From the NCBI GenBank assembly GCA_025201705.1, contig MU617153.1, forward strand, positions 1 to 21,419: DNA of 21,419 bases, read 5' to 3'. How positions within the stretch are numbered: position 1 is the stretch's first letter; every line of letters starts with the position of its first letter. Shown here one piece after another: positions 7,603 through 17,499 of this stretch. This DNA is from Dissophora ornata (Eukaryota; Mortierellomycota; Mortierellomycetes; Mortierellales; Mortierellaceae). Under the pieces are notes generated by a model. The model was not told the origin of the DNA. It saw only the letters and a list, made by a program, of their open reading frames with translations, and searched no databases. The position numbers were made by a program, and so were the translations under genes.

Positions 7603-10600
7603 TCATGGGCCCATCATCTCGTCCTCAATAATCTTGTAAATCTTGACCGACGCCTTCTTGCCAGCAGCCTTCTTCACGCCGCCACCGCCGCTGCTACTCT
7701 CCATATGGCCATCCACAGCCACGATCACATTCTCCGCAGTGCGTGAACTGCCGCCGGTCTGGATAGCAGTAGGGTTCGTCATGCTCTGGCTTCCATACCC
7801 AACAAGGTTTGATGTTGACTGCGTAATCTGGTGTCGAGATGATGCCGCAAAGACTTCCTGTTGTTGCTGATGCCACCGTTCCCGTCGGGCCTTGCGTCCA
7901 TTCAACCACCCTCCGATCCAGCGAGCCACGTGTGGGAACATATAAGACTCACACAAGAGCGAGAGTCCCAGGTCCACTCCAGCAAAAATCAAAATAAACA
8001 TTCGGAAGGAGAATGGGATCTGGACCAGCTGCATCACTTCCGTGATCCATTGCGTAGGGAGCAAAACCATAACCGCGGACGTGAGAACCAAACCTACGGT
8101 GATGATCACGAACGGGCCTGTGGGACAACGAAAACGGTGTGTTAATGTTTTTTTTTTGGGTCGCTATAGAGCATATACACCATAAACGAGACGGATCATA
8201 GACACTTACGGTTGGAAGACATTGGTTTGCGGTAAGGAGGTCCAACACTGAAAACAATAGCAACCAGCATATATTGGAAGCAGGACAGCAGGAACAGAAC
8301 CGTGTTCTCGAAGCACTCGATATTCTTCTCCTCGCTGTCGTACTCTGGGGGAGTGTACCAAGGCTGTCGGCGAACAATCAAGAACAAGGCTCCCTGGAAC
8401 AAGGACTGGATCAGGATCTGACCGATCAACGAAGTGAGCACCTTCTTGGAGACCAAGTTGGCTGTTGGGCGCTTCGGGTTCAGAACAGGGAATGCTTCCG
8501 TGTGGCCCATGAACACAGCAGTCGGTAAGATGAGAACAAGATCGATATACAGGAACTGAAAGTCCCCAAGATTCGAAGCAAACGCATACAGGAAACTGAC
8601 GGTCGTGAACTGGATGATACTGTAAAGGGCCATGTACTTGAAGCAACTGAAGCTGGTCACCAACGCTGCTCGACCCTCCTGAATGACCTTGACAACGCAT
8701 CCAATATCGTTAGACCGACTTGTGAACGGTGCAGCAACGGATGCTTCCGCTTCACTCAAACTGATTCCAACATCTGCTGCTTTGAGGGCTCCACAGTCAT
8801 TTGCACCGTCGCCACAAAAGCCAACACAGTATCCAATCCCTTGGAGATGCTCCACCAACTCGTGCTTCTCATCGGGCGACATGCGGGCGAAAATCTGGCC
8901 CTTGACAAGCATTCTATTCAGGGTCGATGTGGGTGCATAGTCGACCATCCAACGGAAACAATCACCAGTGACAGCCAGCACGTAGTCGTTCATCAGGTGG
9001 CTATATCGGGGGAATTCTGGGCCGTTGCTCGAATCGTCAGACCACGTCATGGAAGGCTAAAGAGTGGATCAAGACGTCAGTATCTCCCGAAAGAAAGCGC
9101 TGCTGACATGAAACGAGGATTGATATGAATCTTTAGGACAGTGTTACCTTAAGAGTGATGGGATCCAAGGTCATACGTTGGTTATCCGTGTTTTCCCAAA
9201 CGATCTCTGACGTTTCAGTCATCGAGTCCCCAGATACAAACCGAGGTGTGTAAACCTCCCGCGCTTTGTTAATCAGTCCGCACTCTCTTGACACACTGAT
9301 TGCAGTCAGGACGTTGTCTCCAGTGCACATGACCTGACGGATGTGCGCATTGCCCAGGGTCGCCACAATGGGTTCAGTGGTTGGCTTGAGCTTGTTCTCA
9401 AAGACAATAAACCCCAAGAACGTCAGCTCGGATTCGACTTGCTCTCTCTTCACTCGCTGAGCGCGAACGAAATTCAGGGTTGGCATCGACTTGTACGCAC
9501 AAGCAATGACACGGTAGCCATGATGCGTGTAATAAGCGAGTCGCTCAGTGTAGTCCAAAGGCAGCGATGCCTTCAAACAAATGTCGGTCATGACTTCAGG
9601 GGCTCCTTTCACAAAAACCTCCATACCGGGGCTGTGTAAACGCTTGACGATAACACTCATTCGACGCAGAGAAGACACAAACTCGAAGCAGCGAATGATT
9701 CCAAGTTCTAGGAACGCATTCTAGCGAATAAGGAGAAGCGAAGTTCAGTCAAAAAAGAAAAGGTGCGGTACCAAGCCTAGATATCTATGATGTTGTAGAG
9801 GTACTTACAACCTCGATGGTTTCCCTCGAGTTGTTGCTGGCAATCATGTCTTCTAGATCGAATTGCTTCCCACCAGGGGGTCGCACTACAGTCGATACAA
9901 CTCCACCATTGTTCCCTCTCTCACCGCCCTGCGACGACTCGGAGACGTTGGCAATCCTTGTGCCCAAACCACCTTCATCCAGGATCCAGCGAGTGAACTC
10001 AAACATCTTGAGATCCAAAGGATCGCCGATTAAGTCGCCGTTCACAGACTTGACAGAGTGGCACGTCGCCATCGCATACAGCAATGGCATGCTCGTTTCC
10101 AGAATAGTATCCGGCGCACTTTGCATCTGATCCATATTGTCCAGCATCTCTCCAAACTTTCCTGTCTCACTGTCAGCACACTGTACTCCCAGAACATCGA
10201 GGCCATCTTCCGTGAGCGTTCCTGTCTTGTCAAAGCACATGCAGTTGATTTTGCCACCAATGTTGACCCTTGTTGGACTAATACAAAAAATATCCGAGCG
10301 TTTCAAACGAGCAATGGCAAAGCTAGTACCGATCGACATTGTGGCAGGTAACGCTGGAGGGACCACAATAGTGATCAAATCCAAGGCCTTGACAATCATC
10401 ATCTTGAAAGGCACACCCATCCGCACAAAGTTGACAGTCGAAATGAGGAAGCCGATGCAGGCAATCATGGCGAGAATCCCAATAAACCGGAAAGAATCAC
10501 GATAGAACTGAAAGTCATTGGGCTTTGGGAAAAGCATGGAGCGGATCAAAGTTCCTTTCGTAGTATTGAATCCAATCCTGACAACCATGGCCAGTCCTCG

Positions 10601-12914
10601 CAATGGAGGGTTCGTGCCGTATTCGTCGTCCTCTATGCTCGCCGCCCCCGATTGGCGTGGTGCGCCTGGTCTGGCACGCACGATCTTGGTCCCGGAAAAC
10701 AAAAAGTGACGAGCAATATCTGCAGGTATATTCGAAAGTGACAGATCCATATGCTGAAGGGCCACGTCCGTAACGGGGATTTTTGACACGGGCACCGATT
10801 CTCCAGTAAGCATGCTCTCGTTCACAATGCAGTCTCCAGTCAGCAGAACAGCGTCACAGGGAAAGACGGCCAGATCCGAGTCCGTGATCTCAAAAACGTC
10901 TCCAGGGACAAGCTCATCCGATCCAACGTAACGCCCTAAGTGACAGAAAAGACGCCTTTTGTTAAAATGATAATCGACGGAACAATGGGAAAGCATTCAT
11001 CTATATGCGGTGCGCGAATGGATCCTTACATCTTCCTGAGCGAAATACTTTTGTGTTACAGGTGAAGCGGGACATGTTTCGCATCCGTCGCATAGTCTTC
11101 TTGGTTTCGACTAATTCCGTGACCACCGAGACGGTCGAGATGACAAAGATACAGGCGGCGTAGTAATAGTAGTCGTCTGCGAACCACAGGGCCATGGAGA
11201 ATACCTGGAAGATATAGAAGGGATGCAGCACCTCCTGCACAAGGAGCTGTCCGACTGTCTTTTCCTGCACATCAATAATATTCTCTCCAAACACCATAGC
11301 CCTCTCCTGATGGGTCTCTCTGCCAATACCTCGTTCACAGTTGGCGACGCGGGACCAGTCAGAGTCCTTCCAATGCGAGTTTTGCATGAAGGATTGAGCG
11401 GACGGGTTGTAAATAAACCGGATATATTGGTAGTCAAAGTACCGCATGTCGTGCAACATTCCTGATGTCTGTGCAGTGCATTCCAAATAAAGTTCATATC
11501 AGCCATTAGATTGCATAAACAAACAACGAGAGGGCAGGATGGATGGCCAAATGCACATACCACTGTCTCTTCATAGCTGTCATCGTCGCCGTAATCAGGC
11601 TTTTCCATCTGCTCAGGACTGAAGACCGAGTCGATTGGGCCACCGTAGTACTTGGTGAAGATAAGCTCCGTTGAGATTTGACCCCACTCGTTCTACATGT
11701 CGACAAAGAAGACGAATCCGTGAAGTTATTAAAGTGAACGCCGTTCTTTTCTGATCCTTATCTTGTGCCCATGGGTTGAACCGGGCCCAACAAGACAAAC
11801 ATGTGCAATACGAACTGCGCGTCTTTTTTTTTTTTTCCCTGTCAACTGCGGCCAATGCTCTAAAATCTAGAAATTTGACATACCTGGACAACAATGCACT
11901 CTGCCTTGCTCATCTCGCACTTCTGAGCCACAAAGGCAATGTAACGCTGGGGCATCCATCGTCCGAGCAAGAAGACAATGCCTCCGGAGAGGACACAGAG
12001 CAGGTAGTAGAGATAGAGTGCGGACTGGTTGTATTTGTATCCTGTGAATGTCAATTCGACATCCTCTTCTTCCAGATACACACGTTGCTTGCAGCGGTCG
12101 AGTCTGTGATCTAGATGCAAGGAGCCACGAAATAATAAAGCACAAGGACGAGGACAGTGTTAATGGTTCCGCGGCGTAAAAACGTGTGCGTGGGAAGACA
12201 ATAACTTTGATCCCATCCATTTGCAGTGTTGATGACACTGTCCATCATTGTGCGCTTCTGGGCTCTAATTTTTCATAAACAAAAAAAAAAAAAAATCCAG
12301 GGTTCCGTGTTCCTGTGTCCAACGGCACAGATCAGAGGCGAATGAATGAATGACTTCATTCGTTCAACATCCGATTCAGGTCCTGCACTTCTTCATACAC
12401 CTGAACACACTTGAGGGAGGAGGAGGATGAAACGCCAACGTTACTACTCACCGATTGCAGGAGGGCGCTTGTTCGCCTTTTTCATGATCTTGGCAACAGA
12501 GTGGTTCATTTCACCCTCAGTGCGGTCACTGTCGTCTTGATCGTTGTCACTGTTATCGTTCTCACTGTCAGATTCATGGTTGAATCTCTGCGAGAGCAGC
12601 GTGGGTGGTGGGGGAGGCGTGAAAGGTAGTGAGGGGGATGAATAGTCTGGGTCAATCCTATCCAGGGCCTGTGCACCAGGAGCACTGTTGGCTGCGGGGG
12701 CTGAGCTGCCATGGAGCAGTGAGAGCATGGATGGATGATGCTTGGCTGCGTCGGTAGAGCTCACACTCTCCAAGGCATTGCTACGGTCGACAGTGCTGCC
12801 GCTATTGGCGGTGGTATTATCGCTGTCGGCTGTGTTGCTGTTATCGATAAAGTGGTGGTGGTGGTGGTTTTGGTGGCGGTCATGGTGAGAGTGGGGAGAA
12901 CCAGGGTTTTTCAT
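7603..12914 (-). CDS. P5B-type transport ATPase (ATP13A2/Ypk9 family)
   Basis: A P-type ATPase of endolysosomal/vacuolar membranes. Animal P5B members export polyamines, and yeast Ypk9 is vacuolar; the substrate here is inferred from that. Exons, minus strand: 12914-12452, 12110-11884, 11692-11561, 11468-11030, 10935-9809, 9720-9148, 9056-8210, 8117-7603, giving 1440 aa. All introns are GT..AG and phases agree throughout. Landmarks are TGES (464-467, actuator), PPALP (613-617, the P5B TM4 signature; P5A has PPELP), DKTGT with phosphorylated Asp656, KGAPE (834-838, nucleotide binding) and GDGAND (1069-1074). The N-terminus (1-154) is cytosolic, Ser/Asp-rich and carries a His-rich stretch. A P5B-type hydrophobic N-terminal segment follows at about 180-205. 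The C-terminal ~120 residues are a Ser/Gly/Lys-rich tail. Six introns are short (88-94 nt, down to 92 typical); introns 1 (341 nt) and 2 (191 nt) are longer. Confidence 0.95.
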
Positions 12915-13378
12915 TAAAGGACAGAATGAGGGTGGTGGGCACTCGGCGGTCTATTTGACAGTGTCTTCGAATGGTCGAATGCAGGGTATGGAGAAAGAGA
13001 AGGGCAGAGTAGCAAAGAGAGAGGGGGAGAGGGAGCAGAAGGAATGAGAAGGAGCAGGGAGCAAGAAAGAGAGCAATGAGGTCGTGTGTGGAATGAATGC
13101 AGCCAAATGGGGAACACAATCGCACGCACAAACACTGAAAAGGGAGTGTTTGACCGCAATTGGAGTCTTGGAGCCAATCACATGACCGGCATCATCGGGA
13201 TTGCTTGCCTGCCTGCCTGCATGCACGCTAGGACTATCGCGGACCGCGGACGTGCTCAGCCGTTTCTGTTCTTCTGGTTCACTCTGCCTCAATCCCATGC
13301 ATGACATTCGTCTTCTTCCATATTCGGACATTCATTCTGTAAATCGCTGATCTCCAACGGCACCATCGCCCCGCATCA
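12915..13378. promoter_or_regulatory. Shared divergent promoter region, P5B ATPase / cPLA2-like gene
   Basis: 464 bp between two start codons. It has CCAAT pentamers in opposite orientation 10 bp apart (13159-13163 on the minus strand; 13174-13178 on the plus strand), the latter followed by CACATG. A short GCCT repeat (cctgcctgcctgc) lies at about 13207-13219. A purine-rich stretch at about 12985-13070 should be the pyrimidine-rich leader of the ATPase transcript on the minus strand. I see no TATA box on either side, unlike the intronless genes in this window. Confidence 0.5.
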
Positions 13379-16300
13379 ATGTCGTTGCTGCTCCGCGCAA
13401 ACGTCCAGCGGCCCTACCTGTCCCAGAGGCGTGCCAACCCTGCCCGACCTCGCTTCGCCCTGCACCGGCCAAGCCAAGGTTCCTGGCGCCCACTGCTCTT
13501 GCCCGTCCTCCAAACTTACCGATGCCATGGCCTGTCCACTTCCACTCCCCGCTCCAACAAGGGCGGTACTCCAAAGGAACACTTGGATGGTATGCCAACC
13601 TGCACCCTCTCCTTTCCGTCTTGCCTGTACTCCACCCGATCCGATATACCCCTCATAATGCTGGACCCTTTTTTTTAAATTTTTGTTGATGTTTTAATCT
13701 CACAGCGTAAAAATTACTTGTTGACCTTCTAGAGACGCGTTGGTCTGACGTAAAATCATCCGTCATGGCGGTACTGGGTGTTTGCTCTGCTATGTTCCTT
13801 CCCAAAAACACCGCTTCCTGTGAAGAGTCTAAGAGTGTGAGGACCCCGGTGCTAGAGCTTAAAACTGATCAGCCAAAGAGCAGAGCACATGTTGAGAATA
13901 AGGACAAGGATGACGACAAGACATCTGGAAAAGAGGCCGGCGGCGATGGAATAAAGATCAACCTCCCTGGTCCTCTGCCCTCTATCCCCATTCCCAAGTT
14001 GCCTGCCCTGCCTGCGCTCTCCTTGGATGATATAATGGATAAGGTTCAAGATCTCGGAGAGAAGATTGGCGAGGAGATCAAAGGACGGGTTCCCACCCTT
14101 GCAGACTACTTTTCAGCTGTGGACGCCATTAGGAAGGAGCTTCAGCTCGGAGATGGCTCGCTCTACCAGTCTATTGTCAACAATATGCAAGACAGCAGCA
14201 AAAACCCAGAGATTCAACTTGATGCCACTGTGAGGTCAGTAACGAAAGATGGTGGGTCGATGACGCCTTGCCAGCGGAGAGGACATTCTGCCTCAGAGAA
14301 TGAACGATCCACTAAACTTTTATTTCAAATTCTCTGTTCTCATAGAAAAGGAAACGGTATTTGTCCTCAGGAGGCTGCTTTCCAGGCTGCTCGCAGGAAA
14401 AAGATGAAGAAGGCATTTGCAAAATTCATCAGAGTCAAGGAGTCTGAAGTCCACGAAGGAGATATCCCTGTCATTGCTCTTGCTGGAAGGTATGCGTTCG
14501 CGATATATCAAAGCCCCACCATCGACTGGCGTTGCGATATTAACTGATGTCTGTCGTGGAAATTTGCATGAATTTTAGTGGCGGCGGATACCGCGCAATG
14601 ATTTCGACACTGGGATACATGACTGCAACCAAGAAAGCAGGCTTATTCGACTGCACTATGTACATGGCGGGCGTCTCGGGAAGTTGTTGGTTGATGGCGC
14701 AGTACATGACTCTGGGACAAAGATCGTTCTCAAAGACGATGGAGCATTTTAAGCACTCGTTGAGCATCCCCTTCGTTCATTATCCGTCTTTTTTAGACAC
14801 CATGCTCACCAACCCTGGCGCAGCACAGCTTATTCTGGAAGGTGTTGTTCACAAATATAGCAAGAAACGTAATCTCACACTAGTGGATGCCTTTGGCACG
14901 GTCCTAGCGTCGAGATTGCTTATCCACAGAGACAGAGAAAGCGACAGTGGCGACTGGGTTGATCCCCTGGACTTCAAGATGTCACAGCAGAGTCGTTGGA
15001 CAAACTACGGCGATCAACCTCTTCCGATCTATACAGTCGTCTCTCATGTTCTACCAGGATCAATGCCTGAGCGCTCCCAGGAAGGCGACATTGTTGTCGA
15101 TGATACTGTGGCACAAGAGGAGGAAGGCGCAGAGACGCACTACTACCAGTGGTTCGAGATGACACCGTACGAGTTTGGAAGCGAGGAAACGTCCGGTAAG
15201 TATGGACGTCTGTGATCATGTTTGATTATCTTGTTTAAAGTAGAGTTTTGTCCGATGCTGATCTGATCCACTATTTACTGTACAGCTTGGATTCCGACCT
15301 GGGCGTTTGGTCGTCGTTTTGTCGGGGGCAAGAGTATTGAGAAGATACCAGAGACAAATTTGGCTATCCTGCTGGGAACGTTTGGATCCGCCTTTACGGC
15401 GACGATGGCCGATTACTACAAGGAAGTCCGGCCACTCCTCAACAAATCAATGTCTGACTCCATAGACTCTTACATCAAAGAGGTATGCATATCCTCAAAA
15501 AAACTTTGTGCTTTGACACCGTGCTAGACTTTTAACGCTATTTGCGTCTTGCGACCCACTTTTTGAAATTAGTACATAGATGGCATGTCCCAATTCCACC
15601 CAATATCGCCCTCTTGCTTCCCCAATCCGATCTACAAGTTGCCGAACCCAGAACCCGAAGCCGAGTCCTTTTCGCGCAGGAAAAATATATATCTGAACGA
15701 TGCAGGAATGGATAACAACCTGCCCATCTATCCACTGCTGCGACCGGGAAGAAAGGTAGATGTAGTCTTGGCATTCGACAGCAGCGCGGACATTGAGAGC
15801 GTCCCGTGGTTCGAGAAAGCTGGTAGGATATGATTCAAGTGCTGAATGGGCACTTGTGTTTATTCGAAGGGTACATGATTGCGCTTGATCTAAACGGTCT
15901 GCCCTACATGCCATATATATTCTAGACGAATATGTCAAGAGACGAGGTATTCAGAGATGGCCACCTATTTCAAAGACGAGGGCTGAGCAATTGGCAGGGC
16001 AAGAAGAAGGGCTTCCGCGAAAGATGACTCACGTTGAGATCTTTGAGGGTACCGTAGCAGATGATCGCGAAGCCGACCATGTTGCTCCATCGGAAGATGG
16101 CTCACCATCGTCGTCATCATCAGAGCGATCCACTCCTGTTTCTCCCAAAGGCAACGTCTCCAGTGAGAGCCTGGACGCCCATCCCATTACCCTGGTCTAC
16201 TTTCCACTCATCCCGAACAAAGAGTACCAAGCAGACTTCAATCCTGCCACGGAACCGTTCTGCTCAACGTACAATTTCGAGATCAAGGAAGATCAAGTAG

Positions 16301-16479
16301 CCCTTTTAGCTGGCCTTGGGGAACAGAATTTCAACAAGGGCCTGGAGGACGTCAGGAAAATTTTGAAGGATACATGGCTCCGAAAGAGATCCGAGCGGCT
16401 GGGACGCGAGAAACAGGAGAAGAAAAATCGTAGGCATCATGCACATAATGCAGCTGACACCCACTCGCGAAAGAAGTAG
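13379..16479 (+). CDS. cPLA2-family phospholipase/acyl hydrolase, probably mitochondrial
   Basis: A patatin-like hydrolase of the cytosolic phospholipase A2 / fungal lysophospholipase fold, cleaving acyl chains from (lyso)phospholipids with a Ser-Asp dyad. Exons: 13379-13589, 13733-14234, 14346-14489, 14579-15195, 15286-15482, 15573-15822, 15926-16479, giving 824 aa with consistent phases. Landmarks are the oxyanion-hole motif GSGGGYRAM across intron 3 (Arg291), nucleophile motif GVSGS with Ser319, a conserved AWIPTWAFGRRF block across intron 4, and DAGMDNNLP with catalytic Asp600. Residues 1-60 are Arg-rich with no acidic residue, like a mitochondrial presequence. They are followed by a short hydrophobic segment at about 80-95 (VMAVLGVCSAMFL) and a linker rich in Lys/Asp and then Pro. 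The C-terminal ~50 residues are basic. There is no N-terminal secretion signal, unlike secreted fungal phospholipase B. An AATAAA lies at 16623. The P5B gene is transcribed divergently 464 bp away. Confidence 0.92.
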
Positions 16480-16622
16480 CGAGATATGGACTTATGATGC
16501 AATGATGCAGTGCCTGTCCAAAGAGAGCAAAATATTACAAAGCATGCAGCGATCTGCTTCCGCAATGATATCTGATAATTTTGTATTTTGGTGGTGTACA
16601 ATGTGATGGTGTTGAGTGTCTA

Positions 16623-16628
16623 AATAAA
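16623..16628 (+). terminator. Putative poly(A) signal AATAAA for the cPLA2-like gene
   Basis: AATAAA 144 nt after the stop codon, in the 303-bp gap before the convergent mL40 gene. The rest of that gap shows only a short near-duplicate (tgatatgccactcc / cgatatgccactcc at about 16650-16676). Confidence 0.4.
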
Positions 16629-16782
16629 AATGATGGTTCCATGCCCCTCTGATATGCCACTCCGATATGCCACTCCAGCTCTACAATTGATCCGAGGCTG
16701 TGTCCTGCCTCAATCCCACAAGACCGCCCACTAGAGTGCTCCTTTTGGTCCTTGCCCCGATCTGTTTTATCTTTTGATCGGC

Positions 16783-17232
16783 TCATGCCTTGGGAGTTGC
16801 GGTTCCTGCCTGACGATAGTTCCAGATTTGCTTTGGGGGAGTGTCGGTGAGAGTCCTGAGTTGCCTTGGGAACACAGCGTTTCTTTCCTTGGTCTGAGAA
16901 TGCTTGAACAGAATTGGGCTGGTGGCCTCGAGCTCAGCGTTGGCCTTGCGCATCATTTCAAATTTCCGGGCCAAACCCTTCTCCTGTTCCTGTTTGCGTT
17001 GCTGGCGAACCAACTTCCAGGCGCGCTCGATGGTCTCGTGGCGCGTCAGCTCTTCAGGGGTGAGGCGAACGGCTGGCCTTGGTGGAGCATCAAAGAGGAC
17101 CTTCTTGATTAGATCGTTTCGGGCATCGCCGTTGAGTGAGGTTCCACCGCTCTTCTTGGCGCCGGGGCGGCCAGCAGCGCGCATGATGTTGCGGTTGGCG
17201 GTGACAGCTGTGCGGAGGAAAGGCGAAGACAT
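16783..17232 (-). CDS. Mitochondrial large ribosomal subunit protein mL40
   Basis: A structural protein of the mitochondrial 54S/39S large subunit (yeast Mrpl28, human MRPL40). A single exon encodes 149 aa. The basic N-terminus (about 1-30: Arg, Ala, Lys, no acidic residue) suits a mitochondrial presequence. The central region (about 62-105) is a long charged helix with ERAWKLVRQQ and KFEMMRKANAELEATSP. The C-terminal block FPRQLRTLTDTPPKQIWNY (121-139) matches the mL40 hallmark of a short FP-x-x-x-R strand followed by TDTPP. I chose the ATG at 17232; the frame is open further upstream only to a TTG. The gene converges with the cPLA2-like gene and diverges from the Tra2-like gene across 267 bp. 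The family match is from memory of the motif. Confidence 0.82.
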   Translation of the reverse strand: MSSPFLRTAVTANRNIMRAAGRPGAKKSGGTSLNGDARNDLIKKVLFDAPPRPAVRLTPEELTRHETIERAWKLVRQQRKQEQEKGLARKFEMMRKANAELEATSPILFKHSQTKERNAVFPRQLRTLTDTPPKQIWNYRQAGTATPKA

Positions 17233-17499
17233 GGCAACAGGTGATGAAAGCCGAGAAAGCCGATTTCGGAGGAGGGGAGGGAGGATGTTAGAAAAGGGCA
17301 ATTAGCACTCGTGTGGGTCGGTGTCGGTGTGTTCCTGCTTCCCAAGACAGTGGCAGTGGATTGTTTACTTCCAAGGGACTGTTAAGGGGGTGGCGATGCA
17401 CGTGATATATAAATATGCGTTTTTTTTTCTTTCTTGTCGTCCTTCTCCACATTGCCTTCACCCTCCCCTTCTTTCTTCCCATCTCCCCCATCATAAATC
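17233..17499. promoter_or_regulatory. Compact divergent promoter, mL40 / Tra2-like gene
   Basis: 267 bp between two start codons. On the plus strand a CACGTG E-box (17399-17404) abuts TATATAAA (17406-17413), about 90 nt before the Tra2-like ATG. A pyrimidine-rich leader follows up to about 17490. No TATA box is evident toward mL40, so the two genes may use different core promoters. Confidence 0.6.

Noticed and set aside
13170..13186. TCACATGAC as a lysosomal-gene (CLEAR-like) element
   Set aside because: It differs from the known GTCACGTGAC core at a central base and such control is described in animals, so there is no support here.
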